From: Anisus vortex
Lineage: Eukaryota > Mollusca > Gastropoda > Planorbidae
DNA: 64,000 nt
Assembly (NCBI GenBank): GCA_949126835.1
Contig: OX421505.1
Coordinates: 9,377,783 to 9,441,782, forward strand
Direction: 5' to 3'
Part shown: positions 25,501 through 40,500 of the stretch, in pieces
How the letters are laid out: every line of letters begins with the position of its first letter
Numbering within the stretch: the stretch's first letter is position 1
Position numbers and translations under genes: made by a program
Notes under the pieces: generated by a model
What the model was told of the DNA's origin: nothing
Database searches by the model: none
Seen by the model: the letters and a program-made list of their open reading frames with translations, nothing else

Positions 25501-28500
25501 ACTTTCGCGTATCGACTATTGTAACGCCCTGCTAGCCGGCCTGCCCGAGGACAAAATCGCCAGGCTACAGCGAATACAGAACAGTACTGCGCGTTTGGTT
25601 ATGTGCAGGTCTAAAAGAGACTCGGGAACTGCGCTTCTACGCTCGCTCCACTGGCTCCCTGTGAAAGCCAGAATTGAGTATAAAGTGGCGCTACTTTGCC
25701 ATCAGTAAAATTATAACATGACAAACAAATTTTTATTAAACATAAATAAAAAAAATAACATTGAACAAAATTTAATTCAGAAAAATAAAAAGATTTAATG
25801 TGAAACTTGAGCTTGACGGTTTTTACAAATTTCAGTGATATTAGGCCTAATTTTAGAAATAGCTACCCTCATTCTTCATCCAAATTAGTAAGTGTTGCTC
25901 GTTTTTTAGTTTTTATGTTGGTGACTATTGAGAAACCGAGTTCACACAAATATGATGTTGAAAATTGCAACAAGATTTTAAGTGCCTTCATGGAGAGAGC
26001 TGAGTATTCTTCTTGCACAAAGATCCAATATTCCACCAGAACCATTTCGGAAAAATTTTTTTTAAGTGTACGATCCGATGATAGGTTGATTAATTCTTCT
26101 TCTTCTTGGTATGACAACTTACTATTTGATGTATCAACCGTGGCAAAGGGATTACGTATCCAGTCATGTGTTTCTACGTTTATTGATGGAAAATAAAATT
26201 CAATCTTTTCTTTTAATAAAGTTAAATGCTCTGTTACTGCTGAAATAATTTCGTCGGTAGTGTTATCATTAAATAACTTTTTTCCGAAAGTCTGTCAATT
26301 TGTCGGTCGATGTTAAAAAATTTTCTTTTCTTCCTTGAAGGCTGGTATTTAACACAATTTAAATAATCAAAAATATCAGCTAAATATGCCAATTCTCACT
26401 TCAGAATGCAAAAGCAAAGATTCGTACTTGGCTTCCATAGAGATGCAAAGATTTTTAAAGACGCGTATTTTCAAAGGTTTCGATTTTATGAAGTGTACCA
26501 TATTTACAACTTTGTCTAGCACAGGTTTTAATGCTACTGGTAATGTTTTGGACACCAGAATTTCTCTGTGCAAAAAACAGTGAGTAGATATAATATTGAC
26601 GTTTCTTTTCTTGGCGAGAGTCACAAACCCGTTTAATGAGCTTACCATTGATGGAGCACCGTCTGTACAAATTCCCACACACAACTCCCATGATATTTTG
26701 AATTGTTCGAAATAGGAAGAAATAGAATCAAAGACATCTTGTCCTGTCGAACGTTCGGTAAGCTCAAGACAGCATAGAAATTGATTCACTATTTCGTTTT
26801 CATGAATGAAACGAACGAACCCTTGTATATGAGCTTTTCCACTTATGTCAGTGGACTCGTCAATTTGCAGAGCAAAATGCAGTTTGGAAAGCTTATCGGC
26901 AACTGTTTTCTCGATATCATCAGACATTTTTAATTCTATTTTTTATTTTATCATTTGAACGAGGAATTTTCATTATTTTCTTTGTTGCTTTGTCGCCACT
27001 TTTTTAAATACAATTAATGAGTTTAAAAGTTAAATATTTTGTTAGATAAAGGCTTCAACTTTAATCACATATACATTTTATTTATGCAGCATTAGTACAA
27101 GTGAGTCAAAACTTCGTTACAAAAACAGTAAAAATAGGCAAAAAGGCTGATTTTTCCCCGTTTGGACTACCTATTATAAGCATTTGTTCAGCTCAATCAG
27201 ATAGAGTAAGTGAGTGAACATTAAATTTTGAGTTTCATAATTTCGCAGAGCACTTGCAACTACCTCGCGGAGCACCAGTGCTCTGCGGAGCACCGGTTAA
27301 GAACCACTGCTCTAAGGAATTGTGCAAAGACCTCATTAAAATTATTTTAAAAAAAAACTAAAATAATTTTGGAATAATTATCAAGTCTAGCAACCCAGGG
27401 TTTACATTTCACTACTTTGCTAATGATCAATAAAATTATCTCAAAGAAAATTCTAAAGACCTATTACTTGCCTGGTTGATATTAATTTTAGTTTGTTCAG
27501 CTGTTTGGCCTGAAGCAAGATTAGAATAAAAGCAACAAACCATTTTGTAAGGCATTGGAACAATGTAAGGTTTCAAATTAAATATTTACACATTGATTGA
27601 ATATTCAGACTGACAAAGAATCTAAAACACATTTAGTTTGAGAATGCAAATATTACAGTTCAATAAGATTAAAACAGAGACAACCTAATTGTTAAAACAT
27701 TTATACCATAATATATCGTTAAAAAAAACAACAACTTAATGATGCTCTATTAATATGAAATAGATTTAACCATTTACATTGCTATTGAAAAAGTGAATAA
27801 TCATTTGTTATGTATAAGTTTTATCTTTCCCATTGTGGGGAGGGAACGGCGCGATATTGTTGTCACACCATGCTTGAAGATTTGCGGTTTCTCGAATCTA
27901 ACAATCATGGGCCCCCTAACATACCCGTGACGCTGTTTCATGTAGGTTCTTAAGGACCAATGGACCTTTTTAAGACCCCATGGTTACGCAACCATGCTTG
28001 GGCAGTCCCTCCTGGAGAGTCATCTAGACCAGTTGCACATTTGTTTAACTATCATGGTGTTTTACTATATTGGACATGTACACAGTTCCTTTTTCCTATT
28101 GGATTAAAGTTTGATGTTTTGCAGCAAGAGTTTCATATTTTAACTAGTTGGAAGTTAAGTAGTATGTAAATAGTCTCCGGCGAAGCTCAAGTCTACAAGT
28201 GGATATATTCCCCCCCAGATTATAAGAAACCTCTATGACTCCGGTCGTAACACATTTAAAAAAAATACATTCTTATGTAGGTCCCGAGATCACAAATGTA
28301 CCTTTTGTTGCCTGTTTGTCTCTGGGGACACTCGGGCCACGACCGGTCTTCCTGTTGTTGCCCATGGTCTTTATGTACTGTCTTCTTCTGTCATTCCTGC
28401 TGGTCAGGTAGCTGATAGCTTGCTTTCCCCTCTTATTGAACAGATCTGTCGGTGCCTGCCACTCGCAGAGTAGTTCAACTGCCCTTAGAGAATGGGGGCT

Positions 28501-31500
28501 GAATTTTGCCTGGAATTGAAAAACAAAAGAAACATTTGTCCAAGACGAAAGAAGACACTGCTCATAAGTTGATAAAAGTATCCTTTGAATCTTGACAGCA
28601 GTGAAGGTGGACGGATCATGTCACATGATGTGAAGGTGGATGGATCATGTGAAGGTGGATGGATCCTGTGAAGGTGGATGGATCATGTGAAGGCGGATGG
28701 ATCATGTGAAGGCGGATGGATCATGTGAAGGTGGATAGATCATGTGAAGGAGGAGGGATCATGTGAATGAGGATGTATCATGTGAAGGAGGACGGATCAT
28801 GTGAAGGTGGATGGATCATGTGAAGGAGGATGTATCATGTGAAGGAGGACGGATCATGTGAAGGCGGATAGATCATGTGAAGGAGGATGGATCATGTGAA
28901 GGAGGATGTATCATGTGAAGGAGGACGGATCATGTGAAGGTGGATGGATCATGTGAAGGTGGATGGATCATGTGAAAGCGGATGGATCGTGTGAAGGCGG
29001 ATGGATCATGTGAAGGCAGATGGATTATGTGAAGGTGGATGGATCATGTGAAGGTGGATGGATCATGAGAAGGTGGATGGATCATGTGAAGGTGGATGGA
29101 TCATGTGAAGGCAGATGGATCATGTGAAGGTGGATGGATCATGAGAAGGTGGATGGATCATGTGAAGGCCACAGACATCCCTTTTGCATGGTTTTGGCTT
29201 TAAGAAGGTGAACTCGGCTTCAATGATCCTATAGGCCAAATGCAGTCTGAAACGGGTTAACTATTAGCAAATAGGAAAAAGTAAGTTGAGTAAACAATAC
29301 ATTTGTCATTAAACTGTGGCTTCCAGTAACAATGAGGTGGCTTTTGGGAATTGGACTTGTCTGCTAAACCACATGATACACTGATGGAAATTTTAACAGC
29401 TGCTCTTCAGTAAATGGTATACAAATTACAAATTTATATAGCGTTATTCATAACAAAGTCTTCGAATGCGCTAAACATTTACCATATGTTATGAAAATTA
29501 ATTTAAAAAAGTGTGTTTTTAACTTTGTTTTAAAAATGTCAATATTGTCGACTTGTTTAATTGTGTTTGGAAGTTCATTCCACCACAGAGGTGCTACGAC
29601 GCTGTATGATCGAGCTGCAAATGTTTCTCTTTTTACGCTTGGTACCTTGAGCAGTAGATGGATTTTGTTTGAACAGTCCTCTTTTTCTCTGATATGACAA
29701 TCAATATCTTTTGAGATAAACCTCTCTCCTGTAAAGGGTAAGGGTTAAAGGTATAAGGTATAGGATTAATGGTACATAGATGGTATAGCCGCAAAAATAC
29801 CTGAGCGGCCAAATGTAAAAGTGAGTTGCCATCCTCATCTTGACATGTAGGTGCCAGGTAGGAATATTTATCTTTCTCTTGCATATACAGATTTCTCAGC
29901 TCTTCTAGAATTGTGAAGTTGCCTGTAAAAAGAATGATCGAAATTCAAAATATACAACAAACAAATCATACGAAAATTGCAAAACAAGAAGATATTTAAG
30001 CCATGGCCATGGCTGTGTCATCATCATCATTCCCTTGACTGTTGTGGTCGTTGTGGGGAGCAAAAGGACACCTCAGCAGTCAACTTTCTCCACTTTTGCC
30101 TTTCTTGAGCGGTTGTCAATAGTTGAGTCAACTGCAGCCCTGTCCAATATTTTACATTGTCAAACCAGCACCTCCGCTGACGGCCTCTCCTACGCCCACC
30201 TTTCACCGTGCCCTGGAGAATGGTTTTTGGCAGGTTATTGTGTCACAACACATGATCGAGCCATGTCAGTTTGCACCGTTTGATTGTTGTCATGTTTTCT
30301 TGAGGGCCTGCAATTGAGGATATTCTGTCCCACACATACGCATTAGTCCTGTGTTCTACATAGAAGATTCGAAGTATTTTTCTCATGCATTTATGCATTA
30401 TTTAAGCCATGGCTGTGTAGATGTAGGCTACTCTAATATAAAATAAACTTTGGTCTTTCCCACTTCTATTACCTGGATCAAGGGAAATTCCCACTTGTAA
30501 TGCAGCATGATTTGGTGTATCTTTGGGGGTCAAGGTCACACCTTTGGGGTTGGCTCCCATTTTCAACAACTTTACAACAAGCTGAAAAAAAATATGGATG
30601 AGCCTGTATTTAAGCAGTTTAAATATCACAGCAATCATATTAATACTGAATAGTTTTCTTGTTAACTGTCACTAATGGAAATAGTCTGTTTACAGCCTAT
30701 TTATGTTTTTCAACAACATATTAATACTGCATATTAAGTTTTGCCATAAAAAAATATATAATATAATAATTATCTTCAAGCCCCCCCAAAAATATAAATG
30801 TTCAACTGAAAACAATTCAAGTCAAACGACTATAAGTTTTCTACTCACAGATTAAGACATTTTTTTAACTTTTTGTGATCTACAAATTATTATTACATTT
30901 AAAAACAAAGTTTATTTTCGTCTCTCATAAAAAAAATTGCATACAAATCTGCTATTTATGGTTTTTTTTGCTCAGTGTTGAATGCGCTCAGTACAATATC
31001 TTTGTTAGCAGCAATGTATAAATAAACGTATTAGTATTAAAAGGTAGCTTTATTAACATATTATGTTGTTAAACTTAAAAAAAAAGTGTTTGAAATATGA
31101 CCAGCGGGTTTTACCTTCCAGTCTGACTTCTTCATGCTGCAGATGAGAGCAGACATGGACGTAGCTTTATCCAGCTTTGCCCCGTGGTACAACAACAGGT
31201 CGATCGCTCTCATCTTGTGCTCCGTCATCCCGTCAAGGGAGGGCTCGTCAATAACGTCCACTATGGACATGCTCCTGGCAAAGTCTGCCAGAGCCTTCCC
31301 CCTGTCATTGTCCTTAATCTGGGTCACGAACCTCTCCAGCTGCGTCCACTTCTTGGTCTTGGCCAGCTCATTGAGGACGTCCAGGATTCCATCGGAGCTG
31401 ATGTTTTTGATGAGAGACTTTGGAATCTCTGCAGTGATAAAAGAACAAGCATTGACAAAATAACAGAAACAAAAATCCTCTACATGCATTGATCAAAGTT

Positions 31501-34500
31501 GCCTTGGTTACAATTTATTATGAAACTGATGCCAACTTTCTTTCTTGATGCCGCCGTAACCATAAAAGCCTTGAAATAATAGTCAACATTTTAAAAGCAT
31601 AAATACAACCAAGCACAGAGTTGAACAGTATGATTTTGATGTGTTCTATCATTTGTATAAAGATAATGGAATGTGTTCTATCATTTGTATAAAGATAATG
31701 GAATGAGTTCTATCATTTGTATAAAGATAATGGAATGTGTTCTATCATTTGTATAAAGATAATGGAATGTGTTCTATCATTTGTATAAAGATAATGGAAT
31801 GTGTTCTATCATTTGTATAAAGATAATGGAATGTGTTCTATCATTTGTATAAAGATAATGGAATGTGTTCTATCATTTGTATAAAGATAATGGGGACATG
31901 TAGAAGGACTATTGTCAAATGGCTATGAATGAAAAGTTTGATTAAAGTGTCCCATCATTTAATTTAATAAAAAGCGATGTTCAAAAAAAAGCGCTGCATC
32001 ATTTTCTGTTAGCCACTAAATCTCCCTATATAATATATTCAAAGCAACAGTTCATAATTCTATTGCTGTCTTCACCCTAACATGGGATTAATCTGACAAA
32101 TAATTTACAAAAAAATCTACATTTTAAAAAGACACCTTTTAAAAAAAACAACCACTATATTTCCATAGTAACTGAATTTTTCTTCTACAGGTTATATATG
32201 TGATGCAACACCACGGAATGGTACTGAAGTCGGCAAAATAGGATATTTAGTTTTAGGTATTGAATTAAAGCTAATTCATTTATCTACATGTTGGTGAAAA
32301 CATCTTTAAAATCCATTAATTAGTTCAAAAGTTTTTCAAAACTACATAAGTAAATGTAAGGAAAGTCCTTCTTAGAGAAAAATGAAAAAGAAAACAGTAC
32401 CGCTTTTTTAAAATTTTGTATTGCAACAGATAATTAATTATTTCCAGGACGACAAATATTAACCAATAGTCATGAAATTTAACAAACATAATCATAATGA
32501 ATTATTACACAAGCTGTTAAATTTTTTACAGTTTTAAGTAGAATTTATTACATTTTTAAACAATTTAATGTTTAAAGGACATTTTGCGTGATTTTATACA
32601 AAAGTTGCATAAAAATACATTTTTGAGTTATTTCTAAAAATAATTTTAGCTTGAAAATTTTACAGCTATAAGTTAAGGCATTCAACATTACAAATCAATA
32701 ATAATCTAAAAAAACAACCTAGGACCCTTTCTACACATTTTTTGCATTTATTGAAAAATCAGTTTTACTGACTTCCGTACCAGTTTGTGGGGTAGCGTCA
32801 CATATTATTTTTACTGCAAGTACAAGCAGCAGACCATACTAAATGTATGCTGGAAGAGCACCACATTTGTCAGCAATCTAAGATAAAGGAAGGAGCTCAA
32901 ACAGTTGAAATTGCTGGTCTCTGCTAAACTTTCAATACAAGTTTTTCATTTAACAATCATTGCACATTTATTAGTACATAAAATTAAAAATGCTGTTTAA
33001 AGCTGACCTTGTGTTTCCACATAGGACAAAAGTGCAGCAACTCTGGTTAAACTTGTCTGCTTCAAGCTCTTGTGCCTTGGATCAGAACCATGCTTTTTGG
33101 TGTTGATTACTTCCACAAGCTGGAGGTAGGCTAATAACAAAAAAAAAAAGGAACAAGCAATCTCATACAATAATGATACATTATTGGATTGCTAACTATA
33201 CATAATTCAAGCTCAAGAGCAGGAAAAGCTTCTTGGTGGTTTAAATGTATAGTTAACTAACAGCTCTTTTTAAGAAAGGAGAAGTTGGCCCAACAATTAT
33301 TTAATGTGCATCAGCTATATTTACTGTTTCCTATAACCTGTTCTATACAATAATTAAGTGAGAATCTTGTTCAGACCAAAATTGATTCATAGAGCAGTGT
33401 TAACGGGATTCTGTGACCATGGCATACAAGGGGATGTGTGGCCAGCAGAGCTGAGTAGACTAAGGGACACCCTGCAGGAACAAATACTAGCCTTCACCAA
33501 GATTCAAATTCAGGACCTTTGGTACGCCAGGCCATCATGACCCATATACACAATAATTAGGTCAATGAAAATGTTTGTGTGTATGGTTTTTAAAATAAGC
33601 TTGTAGATAGATGTGACTGTTTTTTTTTTGGTATGTAGTCCTCTGAAAAAGTGACTACGGTACATCAGAATGCTCACTAAGTATAGTGCATGTATTAATG
33701 CTTTTGAGTCTACTTAGAGACTACATTGTACACACCAATCCAGCTGAAATTTTATTCTATTCTATGATATCTCTAGACCCAGTCTAGTTAAAAACTTGGT
33801 AGAGCATTGTGGAAGCACATAGTGATACACAATCAAACCAACTCTGTAGGACAGCAATGTACAGACTACATCTACCTGTAATACCTTCAACAGAATTATT
33901 CTCAAGGACTTACTCAGCTACATCATTGTATTTAAAGCGTCCATTTCTCCCCCTTCTCCTTTTACCTTTTTCATAGTCCTCTTGATTCTGATAAGCTAAG
34001 GCGTCGGCCAACTTCCTCTCGCAAAAATCGCACTGCTTCTTGGAGCCGCCGTTCGACGTTTCCTTCTTTCCCTTGTCCGTCTCGTCTGTCCTGAGGTTGT
34101 TCCTGGGCCTCTCTTGGCTTTTCCCTTTGGCCGAGGATGGAATTGAGTTGGAGTCCTTCTTAGCCCCTCCGTTGGCTTGCCCCGTTTCTTTCTTTGCCCC
34201 TCTGTCCATCGGTGGTGTGGATTCTTTCCTCTGCTGCTGCTGTTTCTTGCTTCTGGTTTCTTCCAACTTCTGTCTCTCTGCAACTTTTATAAAAGCTGAT
34301 TCTGTGAACAGACAAGTATAATATAGCAAGTTGTAGTTAAAGCATGCCCTTCTGACCTAGCTGATCTAAGTGTATTGTTATGGACTGTCACTATGATGAC
34401 TATTATTACGACTCGTTAAATCGGATTCAATGAATATAGTTGTATCTTTATTAGAAGTCCCTAGATTCTGCTAATCTGTAGCCCAAGCTAGAGGTTCCTT

Positions 34501-37500
34501 GACTGACAGATCTATGCAGTAATGTAGTTATATTCGGCATAATTATCTTCAACACCTTTCTCAACAATGATAGATCAAACAACTCCAGTTGTTGAATAAA
34601 CAATTTTATTTAAATTGTAGACTCAATATAAACTTTAAATAAATGCATCAACTGATGGCAACATAAGAGTTTCATTAAATGGCATAAAATATACAAGTAT
34701 CAATATAGCGACTCTCTCTACAAACTTTCAAACTGAACTAACTTTAAGGAGGTAGGGACTTTACAAAGAAAACTATTATCGAAGATTCTACAGGGTCCTA
34801 ATACGCATTTTAATCTCCTGCTCTATAGAATACTGCGATCCAGAGTAACCTTCAATTTCCACGGGGTTGGACGAATTATTTTATTTAAACTACCCTCAGA
34901 GCAGAAAGGTCAAACCTTGGACTCTAATACGCACTTGTTAAGAGGTCAATGTCTTAGTACGTCATTCATCTATGACCGATATTCGTAACAGTATAAAAAA
35001 AAAAAATTAAGTAAACTATCCCGTCGGACCAAATTGATCCTTAGGGCCGGTGAAGCAGCGTTCACCAGTTTGCATGGCCACAGGCATTCTAACTGATTGT
35101 GTGGCCAGCACTATGCACAGCAGCCTTTACTTTACCCCAACTAAGATCAGGTACCCATCAGAGCTGGGTAGACTCAGGGACACCCTCCAGACCCTGGAAA
35201 AATCCTAGCCTTCATCAGGATTCGAACCCGGGACTTTTGGTAAGCCAGCCGAAAGCGCTGCCGCACGGCAACCATGCCACCTGTATACAAGTGTATAAAA
35301 CGTCGATCCAAATGTATCAAATGGCTAATCAGAAGCTAATTACTTTCTAAAAGTGAACTTAATGCAATGAAACTGAAAGATATTCTGGGCTTAAGACTGC
35401 CTGAATTAAGACCATACAGGAGGTTTTGAAAAAGTTCAGAATAGAAATTAAAAGACTTTATAATTGTTTAGATAATTTATATTTATTTATATAATTTTTT
35501 TTGTATGTATCTTGTGTGTTTAGAAATTTATTTTAGATGTCTATTTATAAATAGATCTATTTTTATATGTATTTTATATGTAAATATAAAATCATGATGA
35601 ACCAGGTTCTAGCCCTACCAATCCCTGCACAAGTTTTGGGCCAAGGATGTAATCATCTAAATATCTAGAAAGAACGTCTGAACATTTATAAGATGACTCC
35701 ACTTTTTTTTTTTTTTTAAATAAAAGTTTGCAGTCTGTATATTACATCAATCTACAACATACATATCTAGTTTAACAAAGAACCACCATAGTGAGATGAC
35801 GCCTCCACTTGGGTTTACCTTTATCCATGTGGCCCTGTAGAATGTGCCTAACAATGTCATTGGGTTTCGTCAAGTCCCACGCCAGCAGTCCCTCCTTGTT
35901 TTTGGCCATCACGTTGACTCCTTTCTCATACAGATAGTGGGCTAAATATTGACGCATGGGCTCTGATCCCTGAAATACAACAGTTACACAATAATCATCC
36001 AAATAATTAAAACAGGGGTCAAACAATTGCAGCAAAATATAATTTAAAAGTTACTATACATTTTTCAGTCTGCCCTTAAAATTGTTTTAACACAGGAATT
36101 ACCAGCTAAAAGAAGAAAGAAGTAAAATAAGGCTGAGAATCTAGCTCAGAGTATTATAGCAAAGTGTCCCGTCAGGACCAAATTGATCCATAGGGCCGAT
36201 GACGCAGCGTTCACAAGTTTCTGTTGCTACGACATACTAGAGGATTGTGTGGCCGGTACAATGCCCAACCGCCTTTACTTTACGCCAACTAAAGTCAGTA
36301 ACCCATCAGAGCTGGGCAGACTCAGGGACACCCTCCAGACCCAGGAACACATCCTAGCCTTCACCAGGATTCAAACCCAGGGCCTTCGGCACGCCAGCCA
36401 AATGCACTGCCATTCTGTCACCACGCCCCACTCAAAAGTAATTTGACAATCCCTATGGGGTTTTTCTTTTCCACCAAGCAGATATCTTTGTTAAATGTTA
36501 CTCAAAAGCTAGTATAGGCAGAACAAATGTTGGTCACACACAAAATGTGACAAATAACGGAGGAGTCTTTAGGGAAACGCTAGCTTTAACCCATAGGTTC
36601 TCAACGGGGGCGATATCGCCCCCTAGGGGGCGGTGAGAAGCTTTAGGGGGGCGCTGACATTCACGTGGGCGATTGGGGGGCGGTGAAGGCATTTGGGCTG
36701 TACAAAAGTACCTGATATATTTTAACACCTCAGCTATTTGAATCGATTAGTTTTTGGAGGATGAAATGTGATGTAAACGCAAGTGCTGCTAAATATCTGA
36801 TATCACCCAACAGTATGCCTACATATTATTATATTAATAAGAAATGGGAATCGCAGTGACTTTTTGATGAAGTAGGGGCCTGTATTTGGCAAATATAGTG
36901 TGCGGCCGGCTGGTCTTGAGGTTGGACTGTCAACCCTGCTGACCGATCACTGTCGCCCTAACAACTGCTAATATTAATGATAGTTTGATCTCAGTTTAAC
37001 CGAGATGTCCGTAATGTATTTTAAAGTGTAAGACCCAAATTAAACTACTGTTAAGCGGTATAGATAATTAGTAATCATACAAACTGGGTAGTTATTGTAA
37101 TGTTTGAAAATATACATATAAACTTTTAGTCATGTAATATTTATATAATTTTCAAATACTATTTACAGTTTGATCATTTCAAAGTAATAAATTGTAAGCC
37201 ATTTATTTTTAATTAAAGAAAAAAAAAACAGAAATATTACCTCAAATAAAACGGGCTAGCCTAATTATCTCCCTTTAACAAAAAAATGTTTTCACATTTG
37301 ATTGAATAGTGATGCCGAACAAGTTCTGTTTTGTAATATAACAAATATCACTGATTATTAGACCTAAGGCTTTTGCAACCAAAATTGAAACAAAAGTAGA
37401 CAAATTGCTAGCAACACACCAGGCAAACGTTTCGAGTTAATTTATTTAAACCTTTTGTTAAGGCAATTTTTTTTTAAACATTTTTTATCTATTAATTGTT

Positions 37501-40500
37501 ACAATATGTTTCCTCTTCAGTTTTTTTTTAAAGATAATTAATCACACAAAAAGTCTAGTCCGCCTAAAGAAATTGCGGAAGAGGGGGGGGGGGGGCGCTA
37601 AAAGAAAATTGGGGGTGGGGGGCGGTGAGCGGAAAAAAATTGTAAAAGGGGGCGGTGAGCGGAAAAAGGTTGAGAACCTATGCTTTAACCTATGCCAGCT
37701 TTCAGCTAAGTAGCACAAAACATTTCTCATTCAAACTTGTAAACAGTGAATTTTAATTTTAAAACGTTTAAGCAACAGGGAAAGGGGGAGGGGGGGGGGG
37801 GTAAGAAACAAAAGCAAAGTCTAACTTTTACTGTTGCTAGGAGATGCAGAACTGTGTTCCCTTTGTCATCCCTAAGGTTCTGCAGCTTCTGTGGGACCAC
37901 GACGTTGTCCACGAGGTGGAAGAGAACTTCGTGGGCATCATCCGGAGCACTCCTGTCTACCGGCGGGGCAGGGTTAAGCGCCACAATTGAGACCAGGGCA
38001 TGGAAAAAGGTGTCTCCCGGGTGGAACCGCAGCTTCGTGTGATCCACCTTGTGCCTCAGGTAAAAAAGAAGAATCCGACAAATCCACCTGAAAAAAATGT
38101 AGAACAAGCTTGATTGGATTTGTCATTTTAAATACTTCAAACATAGGATAGATGCACAAAGTGTCAAGGAATGAGTGTAATCACTAGTTTATAACGGGGT
38201 TACGGCGGACAAGTCCGTTAGGCTGGCATGCCGAAGGTCCCGGATTCAAATCCTGGTGAAGGCTAGGATTTTTTTCCGGGAATGAAGGGTGTCCCTGAGT
38301 CTACCCAGCTCTGATGGGTACCTGACTTTAGTTGGGGTTAAGTAAAGGCAGCTGGACATTGCACTGACCACACAGTCCCTTAGTATGCCATGAAAACTAT
38401 GCACCAGCCCTATGCTTAATTTGATTTAATGGGTACTTTTAAAAATTTGAATTTATCTAAAAACTGTTATCAAAAGATCATTTTATACATGGTCCGTATG
38501 CACAGCATTGGGAAGGCATTCCTAATGACTCAAGTTCAAATTTCATTGCTGAAGTCTTTTCCAGCTCTGATGGGTTTCACATTATTTGTGATCATTAAAA
38601 GCTACTAGTCATTGTGTTATAGGTTAGACAGTTTTGGGTGCTGAATGTCATACAAAATTTAGATTTATTTTTTTGCCTTTGCCAAAAGTCAGGTTAGCCA
38701 TCATATAGTCAAAGAGTTGTTCACAACATGTACACACTTACTTGTAATGCACCTTCAACTGATTTATATCACAAATGTGAACCAGGTCAACTTCCTCTGG
38801 ATTCAAAGGCTCAAAAAAGAAATTGGAGCTGACCACCAAACTTTCAGCAAACTCTGCCTTCTCCCAGTCTTTCTTCTTTAGGTACTCATAGGTCAGCATG
38901 GCAAATGAGGAAACAGTTATTGGGAAATCTCGGAAACATTTGCTGGGGTCCTGTTCTGAGAACAGAATTTTTGTAGGTCAGCATGGCAAATGAGGAAACA
39001 GTTATTGGGAAATCCCAGAAACATTTGCTGGGGTCCTGTTCTGAGAACACAATTTTTTAATGTTTCAAATCCTCAGAAATTTATCAAGTGAATCAAATTA
39101 CTGTATTTTTTTTCTTTTACAAAAAGAGACTTAATAAAATTACATATGTGACATATCATCTACTCGATAAATACCTGTATTTGAGATTGTTGTGATGCTG
39201 ATTTACTAGCATATGCTTATATACATACATATATCAAATCTCAAAAAAAATAATTGCTTTCTTTTACAAAAAGAGACACTTAATAAAATTACATATGTGA
39301 CATATCATCCACTCGATTAATACCTGTACCGGGTATTTGTGATTGTTGTGATGGGGATTTACTAGCATATGCTTATATACATACATATATATCAAATCTA
39401 AAAAATAATAATTGCTTTTCAAACACCTCATTTGAATTTTGGATTGATTTTGTATTGCCATAAGTAAGTCTAAAGAGACTTTTTTGGTATTGATCATAAA
39501 AAGACAAACTGGTAAGAATTGGAAATGTAAATAGCCTATTTATAAGATCTCTCATTTATTTTTTTACTCTACAAATCTACAGTGGAGCTTTAAAGTACTT
39601 ACTTTGTTCATAGGCAAACTCCACCAAATCAGTTAGAACCCCCATTTTATTCTTATCCCCATCAGCTGTCTCCAAAGTTTTGTAAGCGTTGACAAAAGCT
39701 TTCAGTGCGCTGTTGTGCTTCCCCAGTTTCACAAAGGCCTTGCCAACTCTCTGGTGGCCCTGAAAGATTAAAACATGACTATGATGTTGTGGTGCATTGA
39801 GGCAAAGTGCAATGGATGGACCTGGACAGAATGAGGGGCTGAAGGAGGTTAGTGTTGTATATCAGAGGAGGCAAAGTGCAATGGATGGACCCGGACAGAA
39901 GGAGGGGCTGAAGGAGGTGAGTGTTGTATATCAGAGGTCGGCAACCTTTGGATATCAGTGTGACAAAGTAGGATTTCTAATTAATTAAGCGTGCCGAAAG
40001 GCCGAAGGTCATCCTGCTTTAGCAGTCAAGTACCTAAATTGCCTTTTTTTTAGTAGTCTTCCGCGTGCCATTGAAAATCGCTCGGCGGGCCAAGTCTGGC
40101 ACGCGTGCCGTAGGTTGCCGACCCCTTTTGTATTTGACCTACAGAAAGGACAACTTTTAGAATCAGATAGGAAACTGCACAGTGGCAGTAGTCTTTAGCC
40201 CACATGTAGAGACTTTGCCTGGCAGATATTCCAACAAAAAGGTAGAAAAGACATAATTGGCAATTACACAACTTTCATCACATGATAAATCCAGTGCAAA
40301 AGGAAATATTTGTAAGATGTTTCAACACCTCAAAGTAACTTATAAATTGGGAATATGCTGCTTGAACATAAAGCTACAATGAGATGTGAAGATGTGTAAT
40401 ACCTTGTACCAATAAATGTAAGATGTGTAATACCTTGTAGAAACTACCATCACAGTAGAGATGTAGTGAAAATTTTAAGATGTGCAGTAACAACTAACTA

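Noticed and set aside
26376..26927. ZBED5-like frame as a host gene
   Set aside because: No BED finger, frameshifts in the C-terminal half and a hAT terminus beside it: it is a dead transposon.
27858..28252. Full LTR retrotransposon
   Set aside because: No gag or pol sequence and no second LTR; only a possible solo LTR with unmatched flanks.
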